DNA of 64,000 nt. Origin: Lactobacillus colini. Its GTDB lineage: Bacteria; Bacillota; Bacilli; Lactobacillales; Lactobacillaceae. Positions 10,367 to 19,659 of the stretch are shown here, piece by piece; the first letter of the stretch is position 1; every line of letters starts with the position of its first letter. The notes under the pieces are model-generated. The model did not search any database, was not told the origin of the DNA, and saw nothing but the letters and a program-made list of their open reading frames with translations. The position numbers were made by a program, and so were the translations under genes. The stretch spans positions 155,420-219,419 of the forward strand of contig NZ_JAGGLU010000003.1 in NCBI RefSeq assembly GCF_017874575.1, written 5' to 3'.

Positions 10367-10398
10367 ACCGGATAAATGCTAAAGATAAGGGAAAGAAT

Positions 10399-12420
10399 AT
10401 GATTAGAAGACAAAAAGATCGAAAATTTGAACTAGTTTCTGATTTTAAGCCAGCAGGTGATCAACAACAAGCTATTGATAAGTTAACAGCCGGCTTTAAA
10501 AATGGTGAAAAGGAACAAATTTTGGAAGGTGCTACTGGTACAGGTAAGACCTTCACAATGGCAAATGTAATTGCTAAGTTAAATAAACCGACTTTAGTTA
10601 TCTCTCATAATAAAACTCTAGTAGGTCAGCTATATGGTGAGTTTAAGCAATTTTTTCCTAAAAATGCGGTTGAATATTTTGTTTCTTATTATGATTATTA
10701 TCAACCGGAAGCCTATGTACCTAGCTCTGATACTTATATTGAAAAGGATGCCTCCATTAATGATGAAATTGACCAGCTTCGTCATGCAGCAACTTCAGCC
10801 TTAATGGAGAGAAATGATGTTATCGTTGTAGCTTCAGTTTCTTGCATATTTGGATTAGGTGATCCTAGAGAATATGCTAGAAGTGTAATTTCTTTAAGAG
10901 AAGGGCAAGAGTATGACAGAAATACCTTATTGCGTGACTTAGTTAATATTCAATATGACCGTAACGATATTGATTTTCAACGTGGACGCTTTAGAGTAAG
11001 AGGAGATATTGTCGAGATCTTCCCGGCAGGTAACTCTGATCACGCTTATCGGGTAGAATTCTTTGGCGATGAAATTGATCGAATTGTTGAGGTAGACTCT
11101 TTAACTGGAGAAGTAATTGGTGAGCGTGAACAAGTTTCACTCTTTCCAGCTACTCACTTTATGACTAATGAAGAGCAACTTCAAAGAGCCCTGGGCTCAA
11201 TTAAAGATGAGTTGGATATTCAAGTTAAGAAGTTTGAAGGTCAAGGGAAGTTGCTTGAAGCCCAAAGAATTAAGCAGAGAACCAATTATGATATTGAAAT
11301 GATGAGCGAAGTAGGCTATACCAATGGAATTGAAAATTATTCTCGTCACATGGATGGTCGCAAGCCTGGACAGCCACCATATACCTTACTTGACTTCTTT
11401 CCGGATGACTTTTTAATTTTGATTGATGAGTCACATGCAACCATGCCCGAATTAAAGGCAATGTACAATGGCGATCGTAAGCGTAAGGAAACATTAATTG
11501 ATTATGGATTTAGATTACCATCAGCTTTAGATAACCGACCATTGAAGATTAATGAATTTGAAAAGCATATTAATCAAATTATGTACGTTTCTGCAACGCC
11601 AGGTGATTATGAATTAAGCCATACAGATAATAAGGTAGAACAGATTATTCGACCGACTGGCTTACTTGATCCTAAGATTGATGTTCGACCAATTGATGGC
11701 CAAATTGATGACTTGGTTGGGGAGATTAATAAGAGAATTGAACGTAATGAACGCGTCTTTGTTACCACATTAACTAAGAAGATGGCCGAAGACTTAACTG
11801 ATTATCTAAAAGATCTCGGAATTAAGGTGCGGTATTTACACTCAGATATTAAGACCTTAGAGCGTATGCAAATTATTCGTGACCTAAGATTAGGTAAATT
11901 TGATGTTTTAATTGGGATTAATCTTTTACGTGAGGGTATTGACGTACCGGAGGTTTCATTAGTAGCAATCTTAGATGCGGATAAGGAAGGATTTTTGAGG
12001 TCAACTAGGCCCTTAGTTCAGACTATTGGTCGTGCAGCTAGAAATTCTCATGGTGAAGTAATTATGTATGCCGATCGGATTACCGATTCGATGAGAGAAG
12101 CTATTGATGCCACCAACCGAAGAAGAGGCTTACAGATTAAGTTCAATGAAGAACATGGCATCACTCCTAAGACGATTGTTAAGCCGATTAGGGACGCAAT
12201 ATCAATTACTAAGGATGTTGAAGAAGCTGAAGAGAAGGAGAGCTTTGCAGATCTTAACTTTGATGAATTAACAACCAAGCAAAAGAAGACTATGATTAAG
12301 AACCTAACAGCACAAATGCAAGAAGCTGCTAAGAAGTTAGACTTTGAAGAAGCTGCTAACTTGAGGGATGCAATTATGGATCTACAAAAACAAGTCCATG
12401 ACAAAAAGGAGACTAAATAA
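10399..12420 (+). CDS. uvrB: Excinuclease ABC subunit B
   Basis: Damage-verification helicase-like subunit of nucleotide excision repair; it is loaded by UvrA and recruits UvrC. It is 673 residues from ATG 10399, preceded by AAGGGAAAG; a longer frame back to 10327 would translate through a terminator. Walker A GATGTGKT is near residues 44-51, the beta-hairpin region [21 protein letters not shown] near residue 95, helicase motif [11 protein letters not shown] near residue 540, and a C-terminal UVR coiled coil ([19 protein letters not shown]) is present. uvrA overlaps its stop by one base. Confidence 0.97.
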   Translation: MIRRQKDRKFELVSDFKPAGDQQQAIDKLTAGFKNGEKEQILEGATGTGKTFTMANVIAKLNKPTLVISHNKTLVGQLYGEFKQFFPKNAVEYFVSYYDYYQPEAYVPSSDTYIEKDASINDEIDQLRHAATSALMERNDVIVVASVSCIFGLGDPREYARSVISLREGQEYDRNTLLRDLVNIQYDRNDIDFQRGRFRVRGDIVEIFPAGNSDHAYRVEFFGDEIDRIVEVDSLTGEVIGEREQVSLFPATHFMTNEEQLQRALGSIKDELDIQVKKFEGQGKLLEAQRIKQRTNYDIEMMSEVGYTNGIENYSRHMDGRKPGQPPYTLLDFFPDDFLILIDESHATMPELKAMYNGDRKRKETLIDYGFRLPSALDNRPLKINEFEKHINQIMYVSATPGDYELSHTDNKVEQIIRPTGLLDPKIDVRPIDGQIDDLVGEINKRIERNERVFVTTLTKKMAEDLTDYLKDLGIKVRYLHSDIKTLERMQIIRDLRLGKFDVLIGINLLREGIDVPEVSLVAILDADKEGFLRSTRPLVQTIGRAARNSHGEVIMYADRITDSMREAIDATNRRRGLQIKFNEEHGITPKTIVKPIRDAISITKDVEEAEEKESFADLNFDELTTKQKKTMIKNLTAQMQEAAKKLDFEEAANLRDAIMDLQKQVHDKKETK

Positions 12421-15275
12421 TGTCGAGTGATAAGATAGTTATTCACGGCGCACGCGAACATAATTTAAAGGATATTAATTTAACTATTCCTAAGGATAAG
12501 TTAGTGGTAGTTACTGGCTTATCTGGTTCAGGAAAGAGTTCATTAGCGTTTGATACTTTATATGCAGAAGGTCGTAGACGATATGTTGAATCACTTTCTA
12601 GTTATGCTAGACAATTTCTAGGCCAAATGGATAAGGCTGATGTTGACTCAATTGATGGCTTAAATCCCGCTATTTCAATTGACCAGAAGACTACATCACA
12701 TAATCCTCGTTCAACAGTTGGTACAGTAACAGAAATCAATGACTACTTACGTCTTTTATGGGCTAGAGTAGGCCAGCCAATCTGTCCTAATGATGGCACA
12801 CTTATTGAAAGACAGAGTGTTGACCAGATGGTTGACCGAGTAATGGAATTACCTGAAAGAACTAAGATACAAATTTTGTCACCAATTATTCGTCAAAAGC
12901 GTGGTGAACATAAGGAAGTTTTTAAGCGAATTCAAAGAGCAGGTTATGTTCGTGTCATTGTTGATGGAGAGATGCATGATATTAGTGATGAATTTGACTT
13001 AGATAAGAATAAGCGACACTCAATTGATATTGTTGTTGATCGCTTAGTCGTTAAAGATAGCATAAAAAGTCGTTTATTTGATTCAACTGAAGCTGCCTTA
13101 CGCTTATCTGAAGGTTATATGAATGTTGACGTTATTGATGGTGAAGAGCTTAACTTTTCAGAGTATTATGCTTGTCCAATTTGTGGCTTTACAGTTGGTG
13201 AGATGGAGCCACGCTTGTTCTCATTCAATGCACCATTTGGCGCTTGTCCTGACTGTGATGGTTTAGGGATGAAGCTAGCTGTAGATGAAGATTTAGTAAT
13301 TCCTGATCGTGATAAGACTTTGGCAGATGGTGCCATAGCGCCATGGGGTAATTCTAAGTACTATTCTTCAATGCTAGAGCAAGCTTGCGCCGCCTTGAAG
13401 ATCCCAATGGATAAGCCATTTAAGAAGTTAACCAAGCGCCAGCAAGACCTAGTATTATACGGCTCAAAGGGTAAGAAGATTAAGTTTCACTTAGAGGGCG
13501 ATTTTGGTGTTAATGATACTGAACAAGAATTTGAAGGCGTTATTAATAACATTGACCGTCGCTACAACCATCCAATGTCTAAGTTTATGAGGGATGTGAT
13601 GGGTAAGTACATGACAGAGTTAACGTGCAGCACTTGTCATGGTAAGCGTCTTAATGAAAAAGCTCTGGCGGTTAAGATAAATGGTAAAGATATTGCGGAA
13701 GCTTCAGATTTAGCAATTGGTAAGGCGTTAGAATTCTTTAAGTCAATTAAGTTAAGTGAACAAAAAGCCCTGATTTCTAAACCAATCTTGAAGGAGGTAC
13801 GTGATCGTCTAGCATTCTTGATTAATGTTGGTTTAGATTATTTAAACCTTTCTCGGTCTGCAGGAACCTTATCTGGTGGAGAAGCGCAGAGAATTCGTCT
13901 GGCTACTCAGATTGGTTCTAACTTATCTGGCGTTATGTATATTCTAGATGAACCTTCAATTGGACTTCACCAGCGTGATAATGACCGCTTAATCTCTTCA
14001 CTAAAGAAGATGCGCGATTTAGGCAATTCACTAATTGTAGTTGAACACGATGATGAAACTATGCGTCAAGCTGATTACTTAATTGATATGGGGCCAGGAG
14101 CTGGTAGTTATGGTGGAAAAGTTATGGCTGCCGGAACTCCCCAAGAAGTAATGAAGAACCCTAAGTCACTTACAGGACAATATCTTTCAGGTAAAAAACT
14201 AATTCCAGTTCCTTTAACTAGACGTAAAGGCAATGGTAAAAAGATCACCGTTAAAGGCGCTAGTGAAAATAACTTAAAAAATATTAATGTCGACTTTCCT
14301 TTAGGAAAATTCGTCGTAGTATCTGGGGTTTCAGGTTCAGGCAAGTCAACCTTGGTTAATTTGATTTTAAAGCGGGCCTTAGCTCAGAAGTTGAACCATA
14401 ATTCATCTAAGCCAGGTAAATACAAGTCACTTACTGGATATAAGAATATTGATAAGATTATTGATATTGATCAAAGCCCGATTGGTAGGACTCCACGTAG
14501 TAATCCGGCAACTTATACGAGTGTCTTTGACGATATTAGGACCTTATTTGCTCAGACAAATGAAGCTAAGATGCGTGGTTATACTAAGGCAAGATTTTCA
14601 TTTAATGTTAAAGGTGGACGTTGTGAAGCTTGTCATGGTGATGGAATTATCAAGATTGAAATGAATTTTTTACCAGATGTCTATGTACCTTGTGAAGTTT
14701 GTCATGGTACACGCTACAATTCTGAAACTTTAGAAGTTTCTTATCGAGGTAAAAACATTGCTCAAGTCTTAGATATGACTATCAATGAAGCCTGTGATTT
14801 CTTTGAAAAGATTCCTAAAATTCACCGTAAATTGCAAACTATTGTTGACGTTGGGCTAGGCTATGTAAAGCTAGGTCAATCTGCAACGACTCTTTCAGGC
14901 GGTGAAGCTCAAAGAATGAAGTTAGCCGCAGAATTGCAAAAGCTCTCTACTGGTAATAATTTCTATATTCTTGATGAACCAACAACTGGTTTGCATACTG
15001 ATGATATTAAGCGTTTGTTGGAAGTATTGCAGCGCTTAGTAGACGAGGGAAATACAGTCTTGATTATTGAGCATAACCTTGATGTGATTAAGAGCGCTGA
15101 TTGGTTGATCGATCTTGGACCTGAAGGTGGAGAAGGCGGAGGACAAGTAGTTGCTACAGGGACGCCTGAAGAAGTGGCTCAGATCAAAGAAAGCTATACT
15201 GGTCAATATTTGAAGCCGGTATTAGAGCGTGATACTAAGATTACTCGTGCTCAGATAGCTAAAGATAATAAATAA
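12420..15275 (+). CDS. uvrA: Excinuclease ABC subunit A
   Basis: Damage-recognition ATPase of nucleotide excision repair. It is 951 residues with two ABC modules. Walker A motifs are GLSGSGKSS near residue 33 and GVSGSGKST near residue 637. Two ABC signatures (TLSGGEAQRIRLATQ and TLSGGEAQRMKLAAE) are present. Zinc-binding cysteine pairs appear as CPIC...CPDC near residue 253 and CEAC...CEVC near residue 740. The TAATG overlap with uvrB shows a coupled operon. Confidence 0.97.
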   Translation: MSSDKIVIHGAREHNLKDINLTIPKDKLVVVTGLSGSGKSSLAFDTLYAEGRRRYVESLSSYARQFLGQMDKADVDSIDGLNPAISIDQKTTSHNPRSTVGTVTEINDYLRLLWARVGQPICPNDGTLIERQSVDQMVDRVMELPERTKIQILSPIIRQKRGEHKEVFKRIQRAGYVRVIVDGEMHDISDEFDLDKNKRHSIDIVVDRLVVKDSIKSRLFDSTEAALRLSEGYMNVDVIDGEELNFSEYYACPICGFTVGEMEPRLFSFNAPFGACPDCDGLGMKLAVDEDLVIPDRDKTLADGAIAPWGNSKYYSSMLEQACAALKIPMDKPFKKLTKRQQDLVLYGSKGKKIKFHLEGDFGVNDTEQEFEGVINNIDRRYNHPMSKFMRDVMGKYMTELTCSTCHGKRLNEKALAVKINGKDIAEASDLAIGKALEFFKSIKLSEQKALISKPILKEVRDRLAFLINVGLDYLNLSRSAGTLSGGEAQRIRLATQIGSNLSGVMYILDEPSIGLHQRDNDRLISSLKKMRDLGNSLIVVEHDDETMRQADYLIDMGPGAGSYGGKVMAAGTPQEVMKNPKSLTGQYLSGKKLIPVPLTRRKGNGKKITVKGASENNLKNINVDFPLGKFVVVSGVSGSGKSTLVNLILKRALAQKLNHNSSKPGKYKSLTGYKNIDKIIDIDQSPIGRTPRSNPATYTSVFDDIRTLFAQTNEAKMRGYTKARFSFNVKGGRCEACHGDGIIKIEMNFLPDVYVPCEVCHGTRYNSETLEVSYRGKNIAQVLDMTINEACDFFEKIPKIHRKLQTIVDVGLGYVKLGQSATTLSGGEAQRMKLAAELQKLSTGNNFYILDEPTTGLHTDDIKRLLEVLQRLVDEGNTVLIIEHNLDVIKSADWLIDLGPEGGEGGGQVVATGTPEEVAQIKESYTGQYLKPVLERDTKITRAQIAKDNK

Positions 15276-15283
15276 AAAGTAGC

Positions 15284-15311
15284 TTGAATCCTCTTTAAAT
15301 AATTGTAAAAT
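15284..15311 (+). promoter_or_regulatory. Promoter of the HdeD-like gene
   Basis: TTGAAT (15284-15289), 16-base spacer, TAAAAT (15306-15311), ahead of a GAGGAGG ribosome site and ATG 15335. Confidence 0.5.
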
Positions 15312-15334
15312 AAGACCCGAGGAGGAGATAAAGT

Positions 15335-15877
15335 ATGAATAATTTATTTAATTCTGATCGTCCACGTGGATTTGATTGGGGTGCACTTTTAGCGGGTGTA
15401 TTGTTAGTAATTACTTCATTTATCTTATTAAGATACCCAGGTAGAGGATTAGCAGCATTTGTCTTTTTGTTCGCTATCTTGTCAATTATGCAGGGGATTA
15501 TTTGGATTTATATGTATTCTAAGTTCCGTGACTTCTTCGCTCGTAGCTGGGTAACATTGATTTCTGGTATTTTAGATATTATTGTTGGATTAATTTTTCT
15601 ATTTTCCCATGAGATTGGCGGTCTGACTATTGCAGTCCTATTTGCTGTCTGGTTCTTTGTTGATTCAGTAGTTGGGGTAGTCTTTTCATGGCACTTAAGG
15701 GATTACTCAAACGGCTATTTTATTTTAAGTTTGATCTTAAATGTAATTAGTTTATTGATTGCAATTACGTTAATGTTTAATCCAGTTTTAGCTGCAATCA
15801 CCTTAGTTTACCTAGTAGCATTTTGGTTAATGGTCTTTGGCTTTAATGAAATTTTTGTAGCATTTATGCATCGTTAA
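15335..15877 (+). CDS. HdeD-family (DUF308) membrane protein
   Basis: 180 residues with about six transmembrane segments arranged as short repeated hairpins, each with a Gly/Leu/Ile-rich pattern (SGILDIIVGLIFLFS; LNVISLLIAITLMFN). This is the DUF308/HdeD layout. HdeD in enterobacteria is linked to acid resistance, but the Gram-positive members have no settled function. It is preceded by a clear promoter and GAGGAGG, and followed by its own terminator, so it is a single-gene unit. Confidence 0.8.
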   Translation: MNNLFNSDRPRGFDWGALLAGVLLVITSFILLRYPGRGLAAFVFLFAILSIMQGIIWIYMYSKFRDFFARSWVTLISGILDIIVGLIFLFSHEIGGLTIAVLFAVWFFVDSVVGVVFSWHLRDYSNGYFILSLILNVISLLIAITLMFNPVLAAITLVYLVAFWLMVFGFNEIFVAFMHR

Positions 15878-15881
15878 CCAT

Positions 15882-15916
15882 AAAAACCAGCAACTTTTTT
15901 GTAGTTGCTGGTTTTT
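15882..15916 (+). terminator. Terminator after the HdeD-like gene
   Basis: Fourteen-pair stem AAAAACCAGCAACT / AGTTGCTGGTTTTT with a short T-rich loop; it could work in both directions. Confidence 0.85.
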
Positions 15917-15941
15917 AATTATCAAAATGAAACACCCGGTA

Positions 15942-15950
15942 TGTTATAAT
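15942..15950 (+). promoter_or_regulatory. Extended -10 promoter of the rapZ operon
   Basis: TGTTATAAT: an extended TGN -10 element at 15942-15950 with only a weak -35 match upstream. The transcript would start close to the AAGGAGG ribosome site at 15961-15967. Confidence 0.5.
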
Positions 15951-15975
15951 GGTGAAGATTAAGGAGGCACGCAAT

Positions 15976-16851
15976 ATGGCTGATCAAAAGAAACAACTTT
16001 TAATTGTAACTGGCATGAGTGGTGCAGGTAAGACAGTTGCTATTAAGTCATTAGAGGATATGGGTTATCTAGTTGTAGATAACTTACCACCAGAATTACT
16101 TGGAAGTTTTTGGGAATTAATTAATAATTCCGATGATTTTACTAAGGCTGCTGTGGTAATTGATTTAAGGGTCAAAAGCTTTTATAAAGATTTAGTCGAT
16201 GAAATCAATTCACTAGAAGATAGTCAAAATGTTCAGTCAACTATTGTCTTTTTGGATGCATCTGATGATGCGCTAGTTTCTCGTTATAAAGAAACTAGGC
16301 GACTGCCCCCTTTGGCTAATAAGGGTAGATTGCTTGATGGCATCCAACAGGAAAGAGCAATTTTAGGTGGGGTAAAGAATATAGCTAATATCATAATTGA
16401 TACTTCTAATCTCTCTACTAAAGAATTGAAGAAAAAGTTGATAGATAAGTTTAGTGAAAATCATGCGCCCCGTTTTTCAATAGAAGTAATGAGCTTTGGA
16501 TTCAAGTATGGTATTCCGATTGATGCGGATATTGTAATGGATGTGCGTTTCTTACCTAATCCATTTTATATTCCGCAACTAAAGCCATTTACAGGCTTAG
16601 ACCGTAAGGTATTCGATTATGTTATGGAAAAAGATGAGACTAAGCTGTTTTACTCTAAGCTTTTAGACATGCTTAAAGTTGCTATTCCTGGTTACATTCG
16701 AGAAGGTAAAGAAAAATTAACGATTGCAATTGGTTGTACTGGTGGACAGCATCGAAGTGTATCAATTGCACGTCAATTAGCGACTGACCTGTCTAAGAAG
16801 TATCCAGTAGATATTTCTCATCGGGAAATTAGTCGTTATATTCGTAAATAG
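15976..16851 (+). CDS. rapZ: RNase adapter / nucleotide-binding protein RapZ (YvcJ)
   Basis: A P-loop protein of the RapZ/YvcJ family. In E. coli it steers RNase E to GlmZ, and in Bacillus YvcJ binds and hydrolyses GTP; its targets in lactobacilli are unknown. It is 291 residues from ATG 15976, just after AAGGAGG; the frame's earlier ATG 15949 overlaps the promoter. Walker A GMSGAGKT is at residues 13-20 and the conserved C-terminal block is [14 protein letters not shown]. It is the first gene of rapZ-yvcK-whiA. Confidence 0.94.
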   Translation: MADQKKQLLIVTGMSGAGKTVAIKSLEDMGYLVVDNLPPELLGSFWELINNSDDFTKAAVVIDLRVKSFYKDLVDEINSLEDSQNVQSTIVFLDASDDALVSRYKETRRLPPLANKGRLLDGIQQERAILGGVKNIANIIIDTSNLSTKELKKKLIDKFSENHAPRFSIEVMSFGFKYGIPIDADIVMDVRFLPNPFYIPQLKPFTGLDRKVFDYVMEKDETKLFYSKLLDMLKVAIPGYIREGKEKLTIAIGCTGGQHRSVSIARQLATDLSKKYPVDISHREISRYIRK

Positions 16852-16864
16852 GAAGGGAGAATTT

Positions 16865-17899
16865 ATGGCCTACGGAGAAAGTCGCATTGTGCGAGTGATT
16901 AAAGGTCGCCGCCCTAAGATTGCCGTGATTGGCGGGGGAACTGGGCTACCAGTTATTTTAAATGCATTAAAAGAACAAAATGCCGAAATAACTGCTATTG
17001 TGACTGTCGCCGATGATGGTGGCTCATCGGGTGTAATTAGGGACTATATTAACGTAGTTCCGCCAGGTGATATTAGAAACGTTATTGTATCACTTTCAGA
17101 TATTCCTAAGCAGGAGAAGGATATTTTTCAATATCGTTTTAATTCTAAGGATTCATTTTTTGCAGGTCATGCAATTGGTAATTTGATTATTGCTGCTTTA
17201 GATGAAATGAAGGGAAATATTTTTGATGCTGTTCAATCTTTATCAAAGATGATGAAGGTTGACGGTCATATTTTCCCTGCTTCTAATGAGCCTTTGACCT
17301 TAAATGCAGAATTTATGGACGGTACGATTGAATCTGGTGAAACAGAAATTACTTCTAAAAATAAGCAAATTAAGCGCGTCTGGGTAACCGATAGTGATTC
17401 GGATGCAGAACCTAAGGCGGTGTTACCAGTCTTGGCAGCAATTATGCAAGCTGATGCTGTTGTATTGGGGCCGGGAAGTTTATTTACTTCGATTTTACCT
17501 AACTTAATGATCTCTAACCTAGGTGAAGCTGTTCGCAAGACCAAGGCCGAAGTTATCTATATCTGTAATATTATGACCCAACGTGGTGAAACTGATAACT
17601 TTACCGCTGCAGACCATGTTAGAGTTATTAATAATCACTTAGGTGGCCACTATATTGATACCGCCTTGGTCAATGGGGCTAAGATTGATATGGATAAGTT
17701 CCATCCTGAGGATTATGATGAATACCTTGTCCCAGTAAGAAGCGATTTTGAAGGCTTGAGAAAGCAAGACTGTCGAGTAATTACTGATGACTTTATCGAT
17801 CAGCGTAGTGGATTAGTCTTTCATGATGGACGCAAAGTTGCTAAAGAGATCTTGAATATTGCTTTTGAAGCTTATGCTCGTCGTCGACAGGAGGGCTAA
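16865..17899 (+). CDS. yvcK: YvcK-family putative gluconeogenesis factor
   Basis: 344 residues with the CofD/YvcK-type fold: [13 protein letters not shown] near residue 22, [12 protein letters not shown] near residue 50, and [19 protein letters not shown] near residue 197. In Bacillus the protein binds UDP-sugars and is needed for growth on gluconeogenic carbon and for normal wall synthesis. It sits between rapZ and whiA with almost no spacing. Confidence 0.94.
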   Translation: MAYGESRIVRVIKGRRPKIAVIGGGTGLPVILNALKEQNAEITAIVTVADDGGSSGVIRDYINVVPPGDIRNVIVSLSDIPKQEKDIFQYRFNSKDSFFAGHAIGNLIIAALDEMKGNIFDAVQSLSKMMKVDGHIFPASNEPLTLNAEFMDGTIESGETEITSKNKQIKRVWVTDSDSDAEPKAVLPVLAAIMQADAVVLGPGSLFTSILPNLMISNLGEAVRKTKAEVIYICNIMTQRGETDNFTAADHVRVINNHLGGHYIDTALVNGAKIDMDKFHPEDYDEYLVPVRSDFEGLRKQDCRVITDDFIDQRSGLVFHDGRKVAKEILNIAFEAYARRRQEG

Positions 17900-17901
17900 T
17901 A

Positions 17902-18843
17902 TTGGTATCATACGCAAGTGATGTAAAGAAGGAGCTAACTAGTTTGCCAGTGCATCCAGAGCATGCTAAGGCTGAGTTAGCTGCTTTTTTGCGAATGAAT
18001 GGTGTTTTAAGTTTACGTGATCGGCAATTTAGCCTAGATATTACTACTGAAAATCCTGCTATTGCTAGGCGAATTTTTTCTCTAATTAAGACGGCTTATG
18101 ATATTGAGCCGTTATTAATAGTCTCAAAAAAGATGAAGCTAAAAAAGAACTATCAATACTTAGTTCGACTTAAAAAGAATGTTTATGAAATATTAGAAGA
18201 TCTAGATGTCTTCAATAAGGAGAAGGGCTTCATAACTGGTATTCCTGATAAGATCATGAACTCTGATCAGAGAGCAATGTCATATTTACGAGGTGCTTTT
18301 TTAGCAGCAGGCAGTGTTAATAATCCTGAAACTAGTCGTTATCATTTAGAAATCTATTCTCTTTATCAAAACCATAACGATGAATTAGCTGAGTTGATGA
18401 ATAAGTATTTTTATTTAAATGCTAAAAAAACTAAACGACGCAATGGCTATATTGTCTACTTAAAAGAAGCAGAGAAGATTGGTGATTTTTTACATATTGT
18501 TGGGGCTGTCAATGCAATGCTTTCGTTTGAAGATTTAAGAATTATGCGTGACATGCGTAACTCTGTCAACCGATTAGTAAATTGTGATACAGCTAATCTA
18601 AAAAAGACTGCCAATGCAGCAGCCAAACAGGTAGAAGATATTCAGTTGATTGAATCCAATATTGGCCTTGATGATTTGCCTGAGAAGTTGTCAATTTTGG
18701 CGCGCTTTCGTTTAGAAAACCCTGAACTATCTTTAAAAGAAGTAGCTGCAAGGGTTCCGGATGGCCCACTTTCTAAGTCTGGGGTCAACCACCGTTTTCA
18801 TAAGATACATGAATTTGCAGAAAAAATCCGAAACAATGAGTAA
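17902..18843 (+). CDS. whiA: WhiA-family DNA-binding protein
   Basis: 313 residues. The N-terminal part is the degenerate LAGLIDADG homing-endonuclease fold (YLRGAFLAAGSVNNPETSRYHLEI), followed by a C-terminal helix-turn-helix (LSLKEVAARVPDGPLSKSGVNHRFHKI). WhiA controls sporulation in Streptomyces and influences division and segregation in Bacillus. The start is TTG 17902, chosen because AGGAGGG lies seven bases before it. It ends the rapZ operon. Confidence 0.94.
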   Translation: MVSYASDVKKELTSLPVHPEHAKAELAAFLRMNGVLSLRDRQFSLDITTENPAIARRIFSLIKTAYDIEPLLIVSKKMKLKKNYQYLVRLKKNVYEILEDLDVFNKEKGFITGIPDKIMNSDQRAMSYLRGAFLAAGSVNNPETSRYHLEIYSLYQNHNDELAELMNKYFYLNAKKTKRRNGYIVYLKEAEKIGDFLHIVGAVNAMLSFEDLRIMRDMRNSVNRLVNCDTANLKKTANAAAKQVEDIQLIESNIGLDDLPEKLSILARFRLENPELSLKEVAARVPDGPLSKSGVNHRFHKIHEFAEKIRNNE

Positions 18844-18882
18844 AAAAATAAGAGATGCAAATCTAGCACCTCTTATTTTTTA
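18843..18882. terminator. Bidirectional terminator between whiA and clpP
   Basis: AAAAATAAGAG...TGC / GCA...CTCTTATTTTT hairpin with A and T runs on both sides, placed between convergent genes. Confidence 0.8.
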
Positions 18883-18888
18883 ACTTTA

Positions 18889-19473
18889 TTATTTTTGCTT
18901 GTTAACTAAGATCTCATCGATTAAGCCGTAATCTTTAGCTTCTTGAGCAGTAAGGTAGTTATCACGTTCAGTATCTTGTTGAATCTTTTCAAGAGATTGA
19001 CCAGTAGTCTCGTGCAAGATATTGTTCAACTTCTTACGGCTCTTTAAGATTTCTTTAGCGGCAATTTCAATTTCGGTTTGTTGACCTTGAGCACCACCTA
19101 AAGGTTGGTGGATTAACACAGTTGAGTTAGGAAGAGCGAATCGCTTGCCCTTAGTACCGCTGGTTAAGAGAATAGAAGCCATTGATGCGGCCATACCAAT
19201 AGCAATTGTAGAAACATCTGACTTAATAAAGTTCATAGTATCCATAATTGCTAAACCAGAGGTAATAACACCACCAGGTGAGTTAATGTACAAGGAAATG
19301 TCCTTAGTATTGTCTTGAGCATCTAAGAATAAAAGTTGCGCAATAATACTATTTGCCATTTGGTCATTAATTTCACCACTAAGCATAATAATACGGTCTT
19401 TTAATAATCTAGAGTAAATGTCGTAGGCACGTTCACCACGTGCAGTTTGTTCAACAACTGTAGGTACGAGCAT
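18889..19473 (-). CDS. clpP: ATP-dependent Clp protease proteolytic subunit
   Basis: Serine peptidase core that forms the tetradecameric barrel used by ClpX/C/E/L unfoldases. It is 194 residues. The catalytic triad is visible: S97 in GMAASMAS, H122 in LIHQPLGG, and D171 in ERDNYL. The start at 19473 is preceded by a perfect AAGGAGG. A CIRCE operator and a TTGACA promoter lie directly upstream, so heat-shock control by HrcA is expected. Confidence 0.97.
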   Translation of the reverse strand: MLVPTVVEQTARGERAYDIYSRLLKDRIIMLSGEINDQMANSIIAQLLFLDAQDNTKDISLYINSPGGVITSGLAIMDTMNFIKSDVSTIAIGMAASMASILLTSGTKGKRFALPNSTVLIHQPLGGAQGQQTEIEIAAKEILKSRKKLNNILHETTGQSLEKIQQDTERDNYLTAQEAKDYGLIDEILVNKQK

Positions 19474-19495
19474 TAATCTTACCTCCTTATAAAAA

Positions 19496-19522
19496 TTAGC
19501 ACTCTATAATGCACAGTGCTAA
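19496..19522 (-). promoter_or_regulatory. CIRCE operator (HrcA) upstream of clpP
   Basis: TTAGCACTC, nine bases, CAGTGCTAA; consensus TTAGCACTC-N9-GAGTGCTAA with a single mismatch. It lies at the expected transcription start of clpP. Confidence 0.88.
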
Positions 19523-19550
19523 TTAAAACACGTATTAATAAAACTGTCAA
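19522..19550 (-). promoter_or_regulatory. clpP promoter
   Basis: On the minus strand TTGACA (19545-19550), 17-base spacer, TTTAAT (19522-19527), adjoining the CIRCE box. Confidence 0.7.
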
Positions 19551-19659
19551 ACAAAGAAGCTCAAAAGCCTTTAAAATTTTTAGGAATCAGTTAGAATAGA
19601 ACATAGACATTATTAAAACACACAGTGAAAACAATTGATTAATCATAGAGAGGATTATT

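Noticed and set aside
10327..10398. Longer uvrB start at ATG 10327
   Set aside because: The extra codons lie over a terminator hairpin, and a ribosome site AAGGGAAAG precedes ATG 10399.
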